From assembly GCA_021835185.1 (NCBI GenBank), contig JAKBQO010000019.1, positions 1-15,789 of the forward strand: a stretch of 15,789 nucleotides of DNA, in the 5' to 3' direction. The DNA is from Thermoplasmata archaeon (GTDB lineage: Archaea > Thermoplasmatota > Thermoplasmata > Thermoplasmatales > Thermoplasmataceae). A model generated the notes under the pieces. The model was given only the letters and a program-made list of their open reading frames with translations. It was not told the DNA's origin and made no database searches. The number at the start of each line of letters is the position of its first letter. The first letter of the stretch is position 1. A program made the translations under genes and the position numbers. Positions 1 through 5,710 of this stretch are shown here, piece by piece.

Positions 1-19
1 TTATATAAACATCTTTCAT
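1..19 (-). CDS. Possible 5' end of a gene running off the left edge
   Basis: An ATG on the minus strand (bases 17-19) opens a frame reading MKDVYI before the window ends. It overlaps the TGA of an upstream 18-codon frame (ATG at 70-72, stop at 16-18), which would allow translational coupling. A strong TATA-like string on the minus strand (84-92) would place transcription start near base 62, leaving a leader of about 43 bases. The six residues resemble the N-termini of thiolase-type enzymes, such as the thiolase at 218-1381 (MSDVYI), but six residues cannot support a family call. It may not be a gene. Confidence 0.2.
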
Positions 20-86
20 CTCAATCCCACACCGTATTTTACCAGTTTAACCTTTTTTATGCTTATATCCATCTTTTCTCCTCTTT

Positions 87-191
87 TTATAATGATTGAT
101 TTTCCATGTGTGTATCTTTCAGATCTGACTCCTGGCTTTCTTTCATATTTTCGAAGCCCTCACTCATGGAGGGATCATTGACGTAGATCAT
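87..191 (-). CDS. Small ORF of 34 codons, unassigned
   Basis: A minus-strand ATG at 189-191 opens a 34-residue acidic, hydrophilic frame starting MIYVNDPSMSEGF and ending at TAA (87-89). It lies just 3' of the thiolase on the same strand, 26 bases after its stop. No family is recognisable. A purine-rich GAGGAG follows the stop, a few bases before an ATG at 70-72 that opens only 18 codons. Other frames here are also open for short distances, so this may be chance. Bases 1-217 hold no better gene candidate. Confidence 0.15.
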   Translation of the reverse strand: MIYVNDPSMSEGFENMKESQESDLKDTHMENQSL

Positions 192-217
192 TTTTAAATT
201 CAAAATCTGCATATTTC

Positions 218-1381
218 TCACATTAATTCAAGGGTAAGGGTGTGTCCGCCTCCACCGCCATGGCATATGGTTGCAAGACCTGTTTTCATATGTCTGCTCT
301 GAAGTGCATTGATCAAAGTAACAATTATTCTGGAACCGCTGTTTCCAAGGGGATGGCCAATAGCAATTGCACCACCGTTCACATTGAACCGGTCCTTTTC
401 CACTCCAAGCTGGTCTCTCACTATAATGGATGCCACTGAAAAAGCCTCGTTGTGTTCAACCAGATCATAGTAATCTATTTTTTTGTTTTGCTTCTCAAGA
501 AGTTTCCTTGTGGCAGGTATGGGGGCTTCAACAAAATCTCTGGTATCCAGTGAAGCTGAGCTGTAACCTGTAATTTTCGCTACAGGTTTTAATCTATATT
601 CATTCAGTGCTTTCTCTGAGGCAAGCATCAATGCGGAGGCACCGTCTGATAGCTGCGAAGAGCTACCAGCCGTAAGTATTCCATTTCTGTCGAATGCAGG
701 ATTTAATTTTGCCAGGTCTTCCATGGACGTCTTCCTGATGCCTTCATCCTTTTCAAGATTGTCAAGTTTCACAATTTCCTTTGCAAATTCCCCAGATTCC
801 GTAGCCCTGATAGCCCTGTTCTGGCTTTCCACAGAAAATTCATCTGTCTGGGTTCTGGTTATACCGTATTTTTTGGCTGAACGCTCTGCTGAAACACCCA
901 TATGGTCTCCGTAAATGGCATCAACAAGCCCATCAACAAGCATTGAATCTTCTATTTTTAAATTTTTGTACAGAAGCTGTTTTGGACCCCACCTGAATTC
1001 TGGAGGCATCATAAGGGGAGAATTGCTCATATTTTCAAATCCTCCTGAAACAATAATGTCGTGTTCTCCAAGCATGATCTCCCTGGCGGCATTTTCAGTA
1101 GCCAACATTCCAGAAGCACATACAACATTTACTGTATTTTTTGTCACTTCCGGTTTTAGCCCTGCATAAAAAGCAGCCTGTCCTGCAGGATTTTGACCAA
1201 CATTTGCCTGGATGACATTGCCCATTATAACCTCCTCTATGAGGTCTTTATCTATGCCTGAATCCTGGATCACGCCCTTAATCGCAGCTGCACCAAGCTC
1301 AGTCGCCTTGATTTTTGAAAGTGATTTCCCGAATTTTCCTATAGGTGTACGTTTTGCAGAAACAATATATACATCTGACAT
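218..1381 (-). CDS. Thiolase, acetyl-CoA C-acetyltransferase type
   Basis: This is a biosynthetic-type thiolase that condenses two acetyl-CoA (or cleaves 3-ketoacyl-CoA) in the cytosol. Counting from the upstream ATG at 1399 it has 393 residues, the usual length. The acyl-accepting Cys is C94 in NVVCASGM, followed by GGFENMSNSP, the NEAF motif (EHNEAFS), GHPLGNSGSR with catalytic His349, and a second catalytic Cys379 in ICHGGGGG. All key residues are present, so it should be active. The last loop is unusual, because most homologues have a small residue after the Cys and here it is His. Possible starts are ATG at 1399, 1390 and 1381. I prefer 1381 (MSDVYIVSAKRTP) because family members usually begin just before this strand and a TATA-like string lies about 25 bases before it (1403-1415). 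It is a classical AtoB/PhaA-like sequence, not the SCP2-type thiolase usually paired with archaeal HMG-CoA synthase. The 3-ketoacyl substrate range cannot be read from the sequence. Confidence 0.92.
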   Translation of the reverse strand: MSDVYIVSAKRTPIGKFGKSLSKIKATELGAAAIKGVIQDSGIDKDLIEEVIMGNVIQANVGQNPAGQAAFYAGLKPEVTKNTVNVVCASGMLATENAAREIMLGEHDIIVSGGFENMSNSPLMMPPEFRWGPKQLLYKNLKIEDSMLVDGLVDAIYGDHMGVSAERSAKKYGITRTQTDEFSVESQNRAIRATESGEFAKEIVKLDNLEKDEGIRKTSMEDLAKLNPAFDRNGILTAGSSSQLSDGASALMLASEKALNEYRLKPVAKITGYSSASLDTRDFVEAPIPATRKLLEKQNKKIDYYDLVEHNEAFSVASIIVRDQLGVEKDRFNVNGGAIAIGHPLGNSGSRIIVTLINALQSRHMKTGLATICHGGGGGHTLTLELM

Positions 1382-1439
1382 ATTTTCCATATAACCCATG
1401 GCTTTATGTATTTTACCTTCGTCTATTGGCGATTATAGG

Positions 1440-1453
1440 AAAATTTAATAATA
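1440..1453 (+). promoter_or_regulatory. TATA-like box of the membrane protein gene
   Basis: An A/T-only string, AAAATTTAATAATA, is centred about 26 bases before the ATG at 1473. This is the spacing expected for a leaderless archaeal transcript and argues against the upstream GTG at 1464 as start. The divergent thiolase promoter must lie in the same short interval. Confidence 0.5.
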
Positions 1454-1472
1454 ACTAAATTATGTGAACAGA

Positions 1473-1988
1473 ATGTCAGATCAAAACAGCGAGGATTCTA
1501 ATCAAGAACAGAACTTTTCCCAGAATATGGAAAATACAGCGGGGCCAGAGACAAATAACCAGAATCAGCAGCCTGTTAATGTTCCTCCGGAAAAGCCCAA
1601 ATCCAATGTTAAACTTTACATAGAAATTGGAATAATAATAGTAGGTATTATCTTAATGATAGTTGCATCAGTGCAGATAAAGAGTATAGCCCATGTAAAA
1701 TGGAATGAATTCAGTGAGATTGCATTGCCTCTCAGTATAGTGTTCATTGTATCCCCAGCATTTCTCTATTTCAAGAAATTGAGATCATTAAAACCTGGGC
1801 TTACAATACTTGTTATTGTGATAATAGGAATAGTGCTGCTTTATTACCTTCTTGTGCCATACAAGATGTTCGTGGTGCATTTCGGACTTCTGGGAGATGT
1901 CATAGTTGAATATTTGATAGGATTGTTCTTCATATTATTCATGGTATCACATCTTACCAAGGTTCATCTCATGAAAAACAAAAATTAA
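1473..1988 (+). CDS. Four-helix membrane protein with Q/N-rich head
   Basis: No family was recognised. The 171-residue protein starts with a hydrophilic region of about 45 residues rich in Gln, Asn and Glu (MSDQNSEDSNQEQNFSQNM) and containing a PPEKPK stretch. Four strongly hydrophobic segments follow at about 48-68, 83-101, 109-129 and 141-160, and the protein ends with a short basic tail (HLMKNKN). No signal peptidase site or catalytic motif is visible. By the positive-inside rule, the basic KKLRSLK loop after helix 2 and the basic C-terminus suggest that these face the cytoplasm. The ATG at 1473 is preferred over GTG 1464 because of the TATA spacing. The gene is divergent from the thiolase, and its stop overlaps the stop of the next minus-strand gene within the sequence TTAA. 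Small integral membrane proteins like this are common in Thermoplasmatales and their roles are unknown. Confidence 0.75.
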   Translation: MSDQNSEDSNQEQNFSQNMENTAGPETNNQNQQPVNVPPEKPKSNVKLYIEIGIIIVGIILMIVASVQIKSIAHVKWNEFSEIALPLSIVFIVSPAFLYFKKLRSLKPGLTILVIVIIGIVLLYYLLVPYKMFVVHFGLLGDVIVEYLIGLFFILFMVSHLTKVHLMKNKN

Positions 1989-2476
1989 CGAAATTTTTCA
2001 ATATATTTTCTTGCCTCATGCAATGCTATGGATACGGCTTTCTGTGGATCATTCTCATATATTATTTTTCCATCATTATCCTTTGTCCTGATCTGTAGAT
2101 CTCCAATGGATACAACGCTTTTTCCCTCTGATATTGCGAAGGCTGCCTCTGATGTAGTTCCGGAATAACCTTCAATGGCAATTATTGCATCAGATGCTCT
2201 TATAATAAAGAAATTTCTCAAATACCCGATACCAGTAGGCATGGCTATGGATAGATATTTATTTCCTTCCATCCGGTTTTCTCCGGGAATAATGCCAACA
2301 ACCATGCCATTATTGTCGTATACCCCGTGGGAAACACATTCCATTATACCCTCCTTTCCTCCACAGAATACAGCACAATTATTTTCGGCAAGATATTTTC
2401 CCACATCATATGCTATATTACAATATTTTTCATCTGCAAAACTTCCGCCAATTACCCCAATGTGATATCCGTACAT
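1985..2476 (-). CDS. SLOG-fold TIGR00725-like nucleotide-binding protein
   Basis: This 163-residue protein has the Rossmann-like SLOG fold of LOG/DprA-like proteins, closest to the TIGR00725 group often labelled 'lysine decarboxylase-like' or 'molybdenum cofactor carrier-like'. Visible motifs are the N-terminal IGVIGGSFAD, a phosphate-binding VFCGGKEGIM (37-45), RNFFIIRASDAIIAI (87-101) and GYSGTTSEAAFA (103-114), the counterpart of the PGGxGTxxE motif of LOG phosphoribohydrolases. The usual Gly-Gly before GT is replaced by Tyr-Ser, so cytokinin-type phosphoribohydrolase activity should not be assumed. Length is normal for the group. It lies 27 bases downstream of the NfeD-like gene on the same strand, but a TATA-like string (2495-2503) and a 13-base palindrome lie directly before its ATG, so it may have its own regulated promoter. 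Ligand and role are unknown. Confidence 0.8.
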   Translation of the reverse strand: MYGYHIGVIGGSFADEKYCNIAYDVGKYLAENNCAVFCGGKEGIMECVSHGVYDNNGMVVGIIPGENRMEGNKYLSIAMPTGIGYLRNFFIIRASDAIIAIEGYSGTTSEAAFAISEGKSVVSIGDLQIRTKDNDGKIIYENDPQKAVSIALHEARKYIEKFR

Positions 2477-2478
2477 AA

Positions 2479-2491
2479 TAATACAGTATTA
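2479..2491. promoter_or_regulatory. Perfect 13-base palindrome before the SLOG gene
   Basis: TAATACAGTATTA is a perfect inverted repeat with 6-base arms around a central A. It lies 3-15 bases before the start codon of the minus-strand SLOG gene and just downstream of a TATA-like string (minus strand, TTATATACTT at about 2494-2503). This is the classic position for a repressor site on a leaderless promoter. The binding protein is unknown. Confidence 0.35.
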
Positions 2492-2503
2492 AAAAGTATA
2501 TAA

Positions 2504-2809
2504 TTATTTGATTTTCGATATGTAAAGCGTTAAATCTCTAACCGATTTCACATAGGCAATTTCCCCCTTCTGGAAAGTCTCACTGGGATCGTCAGGAAGA
2601 GCCCGCCATATCTGTGAATCTACAGCTATCTCATAAAAATTGTTCTTTAAGGTGGATTTTATTTCTCCAGTTTTTCCAATGAGCGAATCCTTTCCAGTTG
2701 CTGGCTTTACCCTGAAAGGATGTCTCAGCCAGAATCTGGAAAACCATGCGCCAATAAAAAATGCCACTATTGTATCAAGTATGTAACCTATTATTATTAT
2801 CTGCCCCAT
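2504..2809 (-). CDS. Short NfeD-like membrane protein
   Basis: This 101-residue protein has one N-terminal membrane helix (about residues 3-22) and a C-terminal OB-fold-like domain of the NfeD family. The domain pattern is clear: DSLIGKTGEIKSTL, then a strand with EIAVDSQIWRAL, then FQKGEIAYVKSV and the closing LTLYISKIK. NfeD proteins usually partner stomatin/SPFH proteins in membrane quality control or microdomains. The short form lacks the ClpP-like protease domain of long NfeD proteins, so it is not itself a protease. No SPFH gene is adjacent here, which is unusual for the family. It is divergent from the SDR gene, with a TATA-like string on the minus strand at about 2829-2841. It may be co-transcribed with the SLOG gene 27 bases downstream. 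Confidence 0.8.
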   Translation of the reverse strand: MGQIIIIGYILDTIVAFFIGAWFSRFWLRHPFRVKPATGKDSLIGKTGEIKSTLKNNFYEIAVDSQIWRALPDDPSETFQKGEIAYVKSVRDLTLYISKIK

Positions 2810-2828
2810 GTAAAATCAATCTGATTAT

Positions 2829-2872
2829 AATATATTAATATTGAGATTCCAGCAAATACCAAATATATTTTA
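2829..2872. promoter_or_regulatory. Divergent promoter region, NfeD-like and SDR genes
   Basis: Two TATA-like strings face away from each other. TATATTAATATT (about 2831-2842, read on the minus strand) lies about 25 bases before the NfeD-like start at 2809. AAATATATTTTAG (about 2861-2873) lies about 27 bases before the SDR ATG at 2895. Both genes therefore look leaderless. Confidence 0.45.
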
Positions 2873-2894
2873 GATAGCAGTCGATTATATATCT

Positions 2895-3602
2895 ATGTCT
2901 GGAAAAAATATACTGATTGCAGGAATCGGGGAATTGGGGAAATCTCTTAGTTACGATCTCCTTCTGCAGAACAACCATGTTATAATAAATTCAAGAAATC
3001 AGGAAAAACTCAAAGAGATTGTTTCGGAGTATTCCATTTACGGCAGTATTCGTTCTATTGCAATGGAATTGAAGGATGAAGAAAGCTGCAAGGCACTTAT
3101 TGACAGTGCATCCAGATATTTCAAATCCCTTGATTCACTGGTTGTAATGGTAGGCGGATTTGTGGAAGATTCCATTGAGGGACTGGAAGGGCTGGATCAG
3201 ATGATATTGAACCATCTGAAAATTCCACTTTATCTTTCAAAATACGCAGTAAAACACATGGCATATGGGTCTTCCATAATTTTCATTAGTAATTCTTCAG
3301 TATCAACAAAAAACAAAACAAACCTTCTTTCATATTCCATTTCAAAGTATGCACTGGAAAAGGCTGCAAAGACGATGTCTGTAGAGCTACTTCAGAAAGG
3401 TGTCAGGGTAAATGTGATTGCGCCGGAATACATAAAACAGAGTTTTGAAATAGGAAGAGATTATTCGAAAATGAGGAAGTACGGAGACTTAGAAACACCT
3501 CCGGAAGACATATCAAATGTGATCGATTACTTAATTGAAGGGAAGTCCTCATGGATAAATGGTGCTGTGATACCGGTCGATGGGGGACATAGCTTGAAAT
3601 GA
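2895..3602 (+). CDS. Short-chain dehydrogenase/reductase (SDR)
   Basis: This is an NAD(P)-dependent oxidoreductase of the classical SDR fold with 235 residues, the usual size. The cofactor loop is AGIGELGKSL (residues 9-18), a variant of TGxxxGIG. The usual NAG motif reads VGG (86-88). Catalytic Ser is one of S132-S135 in ISNSS, and the YxxxK pair is Y147 and K151 in SYSISKYA. The segment after the sixth strand is APEYI instead of the common PGxxxT. SRNQEKL (33-39), with Arg after the second strand, is compatible with NADP(H) preference. The C-terminal INGAVIPVDGG is typical of SDRs. Substrate cannot be inferred. Its stop overlaps the start of the uracil-DNA glycosylase gene (ATGA), so the two are translationally coupled. 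The pairing with DNA repair has no obvious metabolic logic. Confidence 0.88.
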   Translation: MSGKNILIAGIGELGKSLSYDLLLQNNHVIINSRNQEKLKEIVSEYSIYGSIRSIAMELKDEESCKALIDSASRYFKSLDSLVVMVGGFVEDSIEGLEGLDQMILNHLKIPLYLSKYAVKHMAYGSSIIFISNSSVSTKNKTNLLSYSISKYALEKAAKTMSVELLQKGVRVNVIAPEYIKQSFEIGRDYSKMRKYGDLETPPEDISNVIDYLIEGKSSWINGAVIPVDGGHSLK

Positions 3603-4261
3603 ACCCCGGTAAATTAAATGAAAGGGTAATTTCATGCAGAAAATGCGCAAGATTGGTTGAATACAGAAATAGCATGGGCATTCCTAGAAGATACTCTGGC
3701 GAAAACTACTGGAATAAACCTATCACAGGTCAGGGAGATATAAATGGTAGAATTCTTGCTGTGGGGCTTGCACCTGCCTTCAATGGGGACAATAGAACAG
3801 GCAGAATTTTCACAGGGGATAAAAGTTCGGATTTTTTAATATCTTCAATGTATGAAGTTGGTCTTACAAATATTCCCACATCGGAAAGAACCGGTGATGG
3901 GCTGGAATATAATGATATGTATATTACACTGGCACTTAGATGTGCTCCACCGGACAATAAACCACTTAAAAGCGAACTTGAAAACTGCAGGGGATTTATT
4001 GAAAATGAAATTAGGCTTATGAAAAATCTGAAAGCCATACTGTCCCTTGGAAAGATAGCCTTTGATTCTGTAATAAACGACTTTAAATCCAGGGGTATAA
4101 GAATTTCTGGCATTAGGTTCTCTCATGGCACGCACTACGATATTTCTGGCATAAGGGTATACTGTTCATACCATCCGAGTCCAAGAAATGTGAATACAGG
4201 ACTCCTGAAGAAGGAGGATTTCATATCCTTATTAAGGGAGATCAGGAATTATGTCGATTGA
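3599..4261 (+). CDS. Family-5 (UDGb-type) uracil-DNA glycosylase
   Basis: This enzyme removes uracil, and in family 5 also other deaminated bases such as hypoxanthine, from DNA to start base excision repair. That is important where heat drives cytosine deamination. The 220-residue protein has the family-5 signatures GLAPAFNGDNRTGRIFTGD (56-74) and HPSPRNVNTGLL (192-203). The Asp in FTGD (D74) corresponds to the functionally important Asp described in the Thermus family-5 enzyme. Four cysteines (C13 and C16 in CRKC, C115 in LRCAPP, C130 in ELENCRG) match the 4Fe-4S ligand set of family 4/5 glycosylases. One variation is Asn62 where most relatives have His in the GLAPxxHG loop. It starts inside the stop of the SDR gene, and its TGA abuts the stop of the next minus-strand gene with no spacer. 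Confidence 0.92.
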   Translation: MNPGKLNERVISCRKCARLVEYRNSMGIPRRYSGENYWNKPITGQGDINGRILAVGLAPAFNGDNRTGRIFTGDKSSDFLISSMYEVGLTNIPTSERTGDGLEYNDMYITLALRCAPPDNKPLKSELENCRGFIENEIRLMKNLKAILSLGKIAFDSVINDFKSRGIRISGIRFSHGTHYDISGIRVYCSYHPSPRNVNTGLLKKEDFISLLREIRNYVD

Positions 4262-4603
4262 TTATTCTTTTTTATGGTATATCCACCTGTCATTTTCCAG
4301 ATGCATGTATCCACCATTGCGCAGGTAAACCCTTATTACCTTATGATAGCCAGATTCAATTTCCTCAAAATTATGCCTGCAGATTCTGCTTCTCTTTATA
4401 ACCTTCCTGGCACAGTCCATCCTCGCCCCACATTTATTAAGGGCTTTTCTAAGGTTTGTGATGTTATCCTTTTCATTTTTCAATTTCTGTTTTTCTTTGG
4501 TCAGATATCCCGGTTCAAACCGTTCCCGGGATGAATGTTTTCTTTTTCGTACGAATGTTGATTTTTTGGGGATAAACATTCCTTTTCTTGGTGATACTGC
4601 CAT
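4262..4603 (-). CDS. Basic Cys-containing protein of unknown function
   Basis: No family was recognised. The 113-residue protein is strongly basic throughout, with a Lys/Arg-rich disordered-looking N-terminus (RKRKHSSRERF, PKKST). A helical middle (about 35-57) is followed by NKCGARMDCARKVIKRSRICRHNF with C58, C64, C75 and H77, and a C-terminal beta-like stretch (HKVIRVYLRNGGYMHLEND). The Cys/His set could hold a zinc ion or form disulfides, but the spacing does not match a known finger. The charge and length suggest binding to nucleic acid or the ribosome, which is inference. A TATA-like TTTAATATTA (minus strand, 4624-4633) about 25 bases before the ATG supports a real gene. Its stop abuts that of the glycosylase gene. 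Confidence 0.65.
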   Translation of the reverse strand: MAVSPRKGMFIPKKSTFVRKRKHSSRERFEPGYLTKEKQKLKNEKDNITNLRKALNKCGARMDCARKVIKRSRICRHNFEEIESGYHKVIRVYLRNGGYMHLENDRWIYHKKE

Positions 4604-4672
4604 ATCATTAACAATGAAAAAATAATATTAAAATCTATGTTTGTTTTACTGGAAAATAATGATTTTTAAAAT

Positions 4673-5593
4673 TTAATAATTATAATATTTTATGAGTTTA
4701 TCAATTCCCTCATCAAGTGAAACTTTAGCTTTGAACCCTATTTTCTCCTCTGTCTTTTTGATATCAGCCAGTGTGTAGTAAACATATGTGTCCTTCATAG
4801 GATTTTCAATGTATTCTGGTTTTATCTTTTTGCCAAGATGCTTGTTTAGTATCTGTACAAGTTCATTTAAGGTATAATTTTTTCCAGTTCCCACGTTGTA
4901 AACATTGAATTTTTTGTTATTTTCGGCAGCAAGAATAAGTGCATTTACAAGGTCTTCAATGAATACAAAGTCTCTCTTCTGCTCTCCGTCACCATACAAT
5001 ACCGGTGAAATATTGTCATGCATTGCCCAGAGGAACTGAGAAATGAGATTTGCATATATTTTCTTAGATCTTTCATTGTAACCATATACTGAGAAAAATC
5101 TCATTCCGGAAACGTCCATGCCATATAGATTGCAGTAAAGGTTGGCTATTCTCTCCATTGCTATTCTGGCTTCTGTATAATAGTCAGATACTTTTGGTAT
5201 GACATCCTCTTTCTGTTCCTTTATACCGTTATAAATGGACGATGTTGACGCATAAACTATTTTTGAATTGTTCTTTTTTGCATATTCCAGTACAGTTATA
5301 AGGTCATCTATAGCATTTGCCATTAAATGGGGGTTGTTCTTGTACATTGGGGATGATGAATATATACCTATGTGGAAAATATAATCAGGATTTATTTCGT
5401 AGTCGTTTATATTCTTTACCCTGTCCTTGATAAATTCCACCCTTTCTATTGAGTCCCTGAGGTTGTGTACAGATCCAGTCTGGAGGTCATCAAGTGCATA
5501 GACATGGTTATCCTTTGACAATGTATTTACTAAATTAGACCCTATGAAACCTGCGCCACCGGTGACAAGTATTTCCTTGTTCTTAATTGACAT
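4673..5593 (-). CDS. Extended-SDR sugar-nucleotide epimerase/dehydratase homologue
   Basis: This 306-residue protein belongs to the NAD-dependent epimerase/dehydratase family (GalE/RmlB/WbpP-like), which modifies NDP-sugars for glycans. The NAD loop is TGGAGFIGSN (11-20), with DDLQTG (35-40) after the second strand. The catalytic Ser/Thr region is YASTSSIYN (114-122). C-terminal substrate-side motifs are MRFFSVYG (164-171), YGDGEQKRDFVFIEDLV (200-216) and YNVGTGKNYTLNEL (232-245). The normal YxxxK catalytic pair reads Y139-TEA-R143, so Lys is replaced by Arg, and HxA reads HIGIYSSSPMY (74-84). It may be an active variant subgroup or a non-catalytic paralogue. A TATA-like TTATTTATATG (minus strand, 5612-5622) lies about 25 bases before the ATG. 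Substrate is unknown. No other glycan gene is adjacent; the nearest is the GT2 gene at 14271. Confidence 0.85.
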   Translation of the reverse strand: MSIKNKEILVTGGAGFIGSNLVNTLSKDNHVYALDDLQTGSVHNLRDSIERVEFIKDRVKNINDYEINPDYIFHIGIYSSSPMYKNNPHLMANAIDDLITVLEYAKKNNSKIVYASTSSIYNGIKEQKEDVIPKVSDYYTEARIAMERIANLYCNLYGMDVSGMRFFSVYGYNERSKKIYANLISQFLWAMHDNISPVLYGDGEQKRDFVFIEDLVNALILAAENNKKFNVYNVGTGKNYTLNELVQILNKHLGKKIKPEYIENPMKDTYVYYTLADIKKTEEKIGFKAKVSLDEGIDKLIKYYNY

Positions 5594-5680
5594 ATGGGGT
5601 AATCATTAGTACATATAAATAAGTTTTTTATTCCGGTTTTTTTCTGCTTATAATATGACATGTTATGATTCCACCCAGAT

Positions 5681-5689
5681 ATATTTAAG
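5681..5689 (+). promoter_or_regulatory. TATA-like box of the GNAT gene
   Basis: ATATTTAAG is centred about 26 bases before the ATG at 5711. This supports that ATG as the leaderless start, rather than the in-frame TTG at 5696 or the out-of-frame ATG at 5701. Confidence 0.5.
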
Positions 5690-5710
5690 TTTAGTTTGCA
5701 ATGGAAGTAC

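Noticed and set aside
92..181. 29-codon plus-strand ORF in the left-end intergenic region
   Set aside because: It has no promoter or Shine-Dalgarno support and competes with equally weak frames on the other strand.
1464..1472. GTG at 1464 as start of the membrane protein
   Set aside because: The TATA-like string fits the ATG at 1473, and the three extra residues add nothing recognisable.
2821..2843. Several A/T-only palindromes such as TAATATATTA
   Set aside because: In such AT-rich promoter DNA short A/T palindromes are expected by chance, and they coincide with TATA boxes.
3403..3681. Minus-strand ORF opposite the SDR/glycosylase junction
   Set aside because: Both plus-strand genes have clear family motifs here. 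The opposite translation is low-complexity with no recognisable domain.
5651..5670. Imperfect palindrome around ACATGT between the epimerase and GNAT genes
   Set aside because: The symmetry beyond the six-base core is broken, and its position relative to either promoter is not distinctive.
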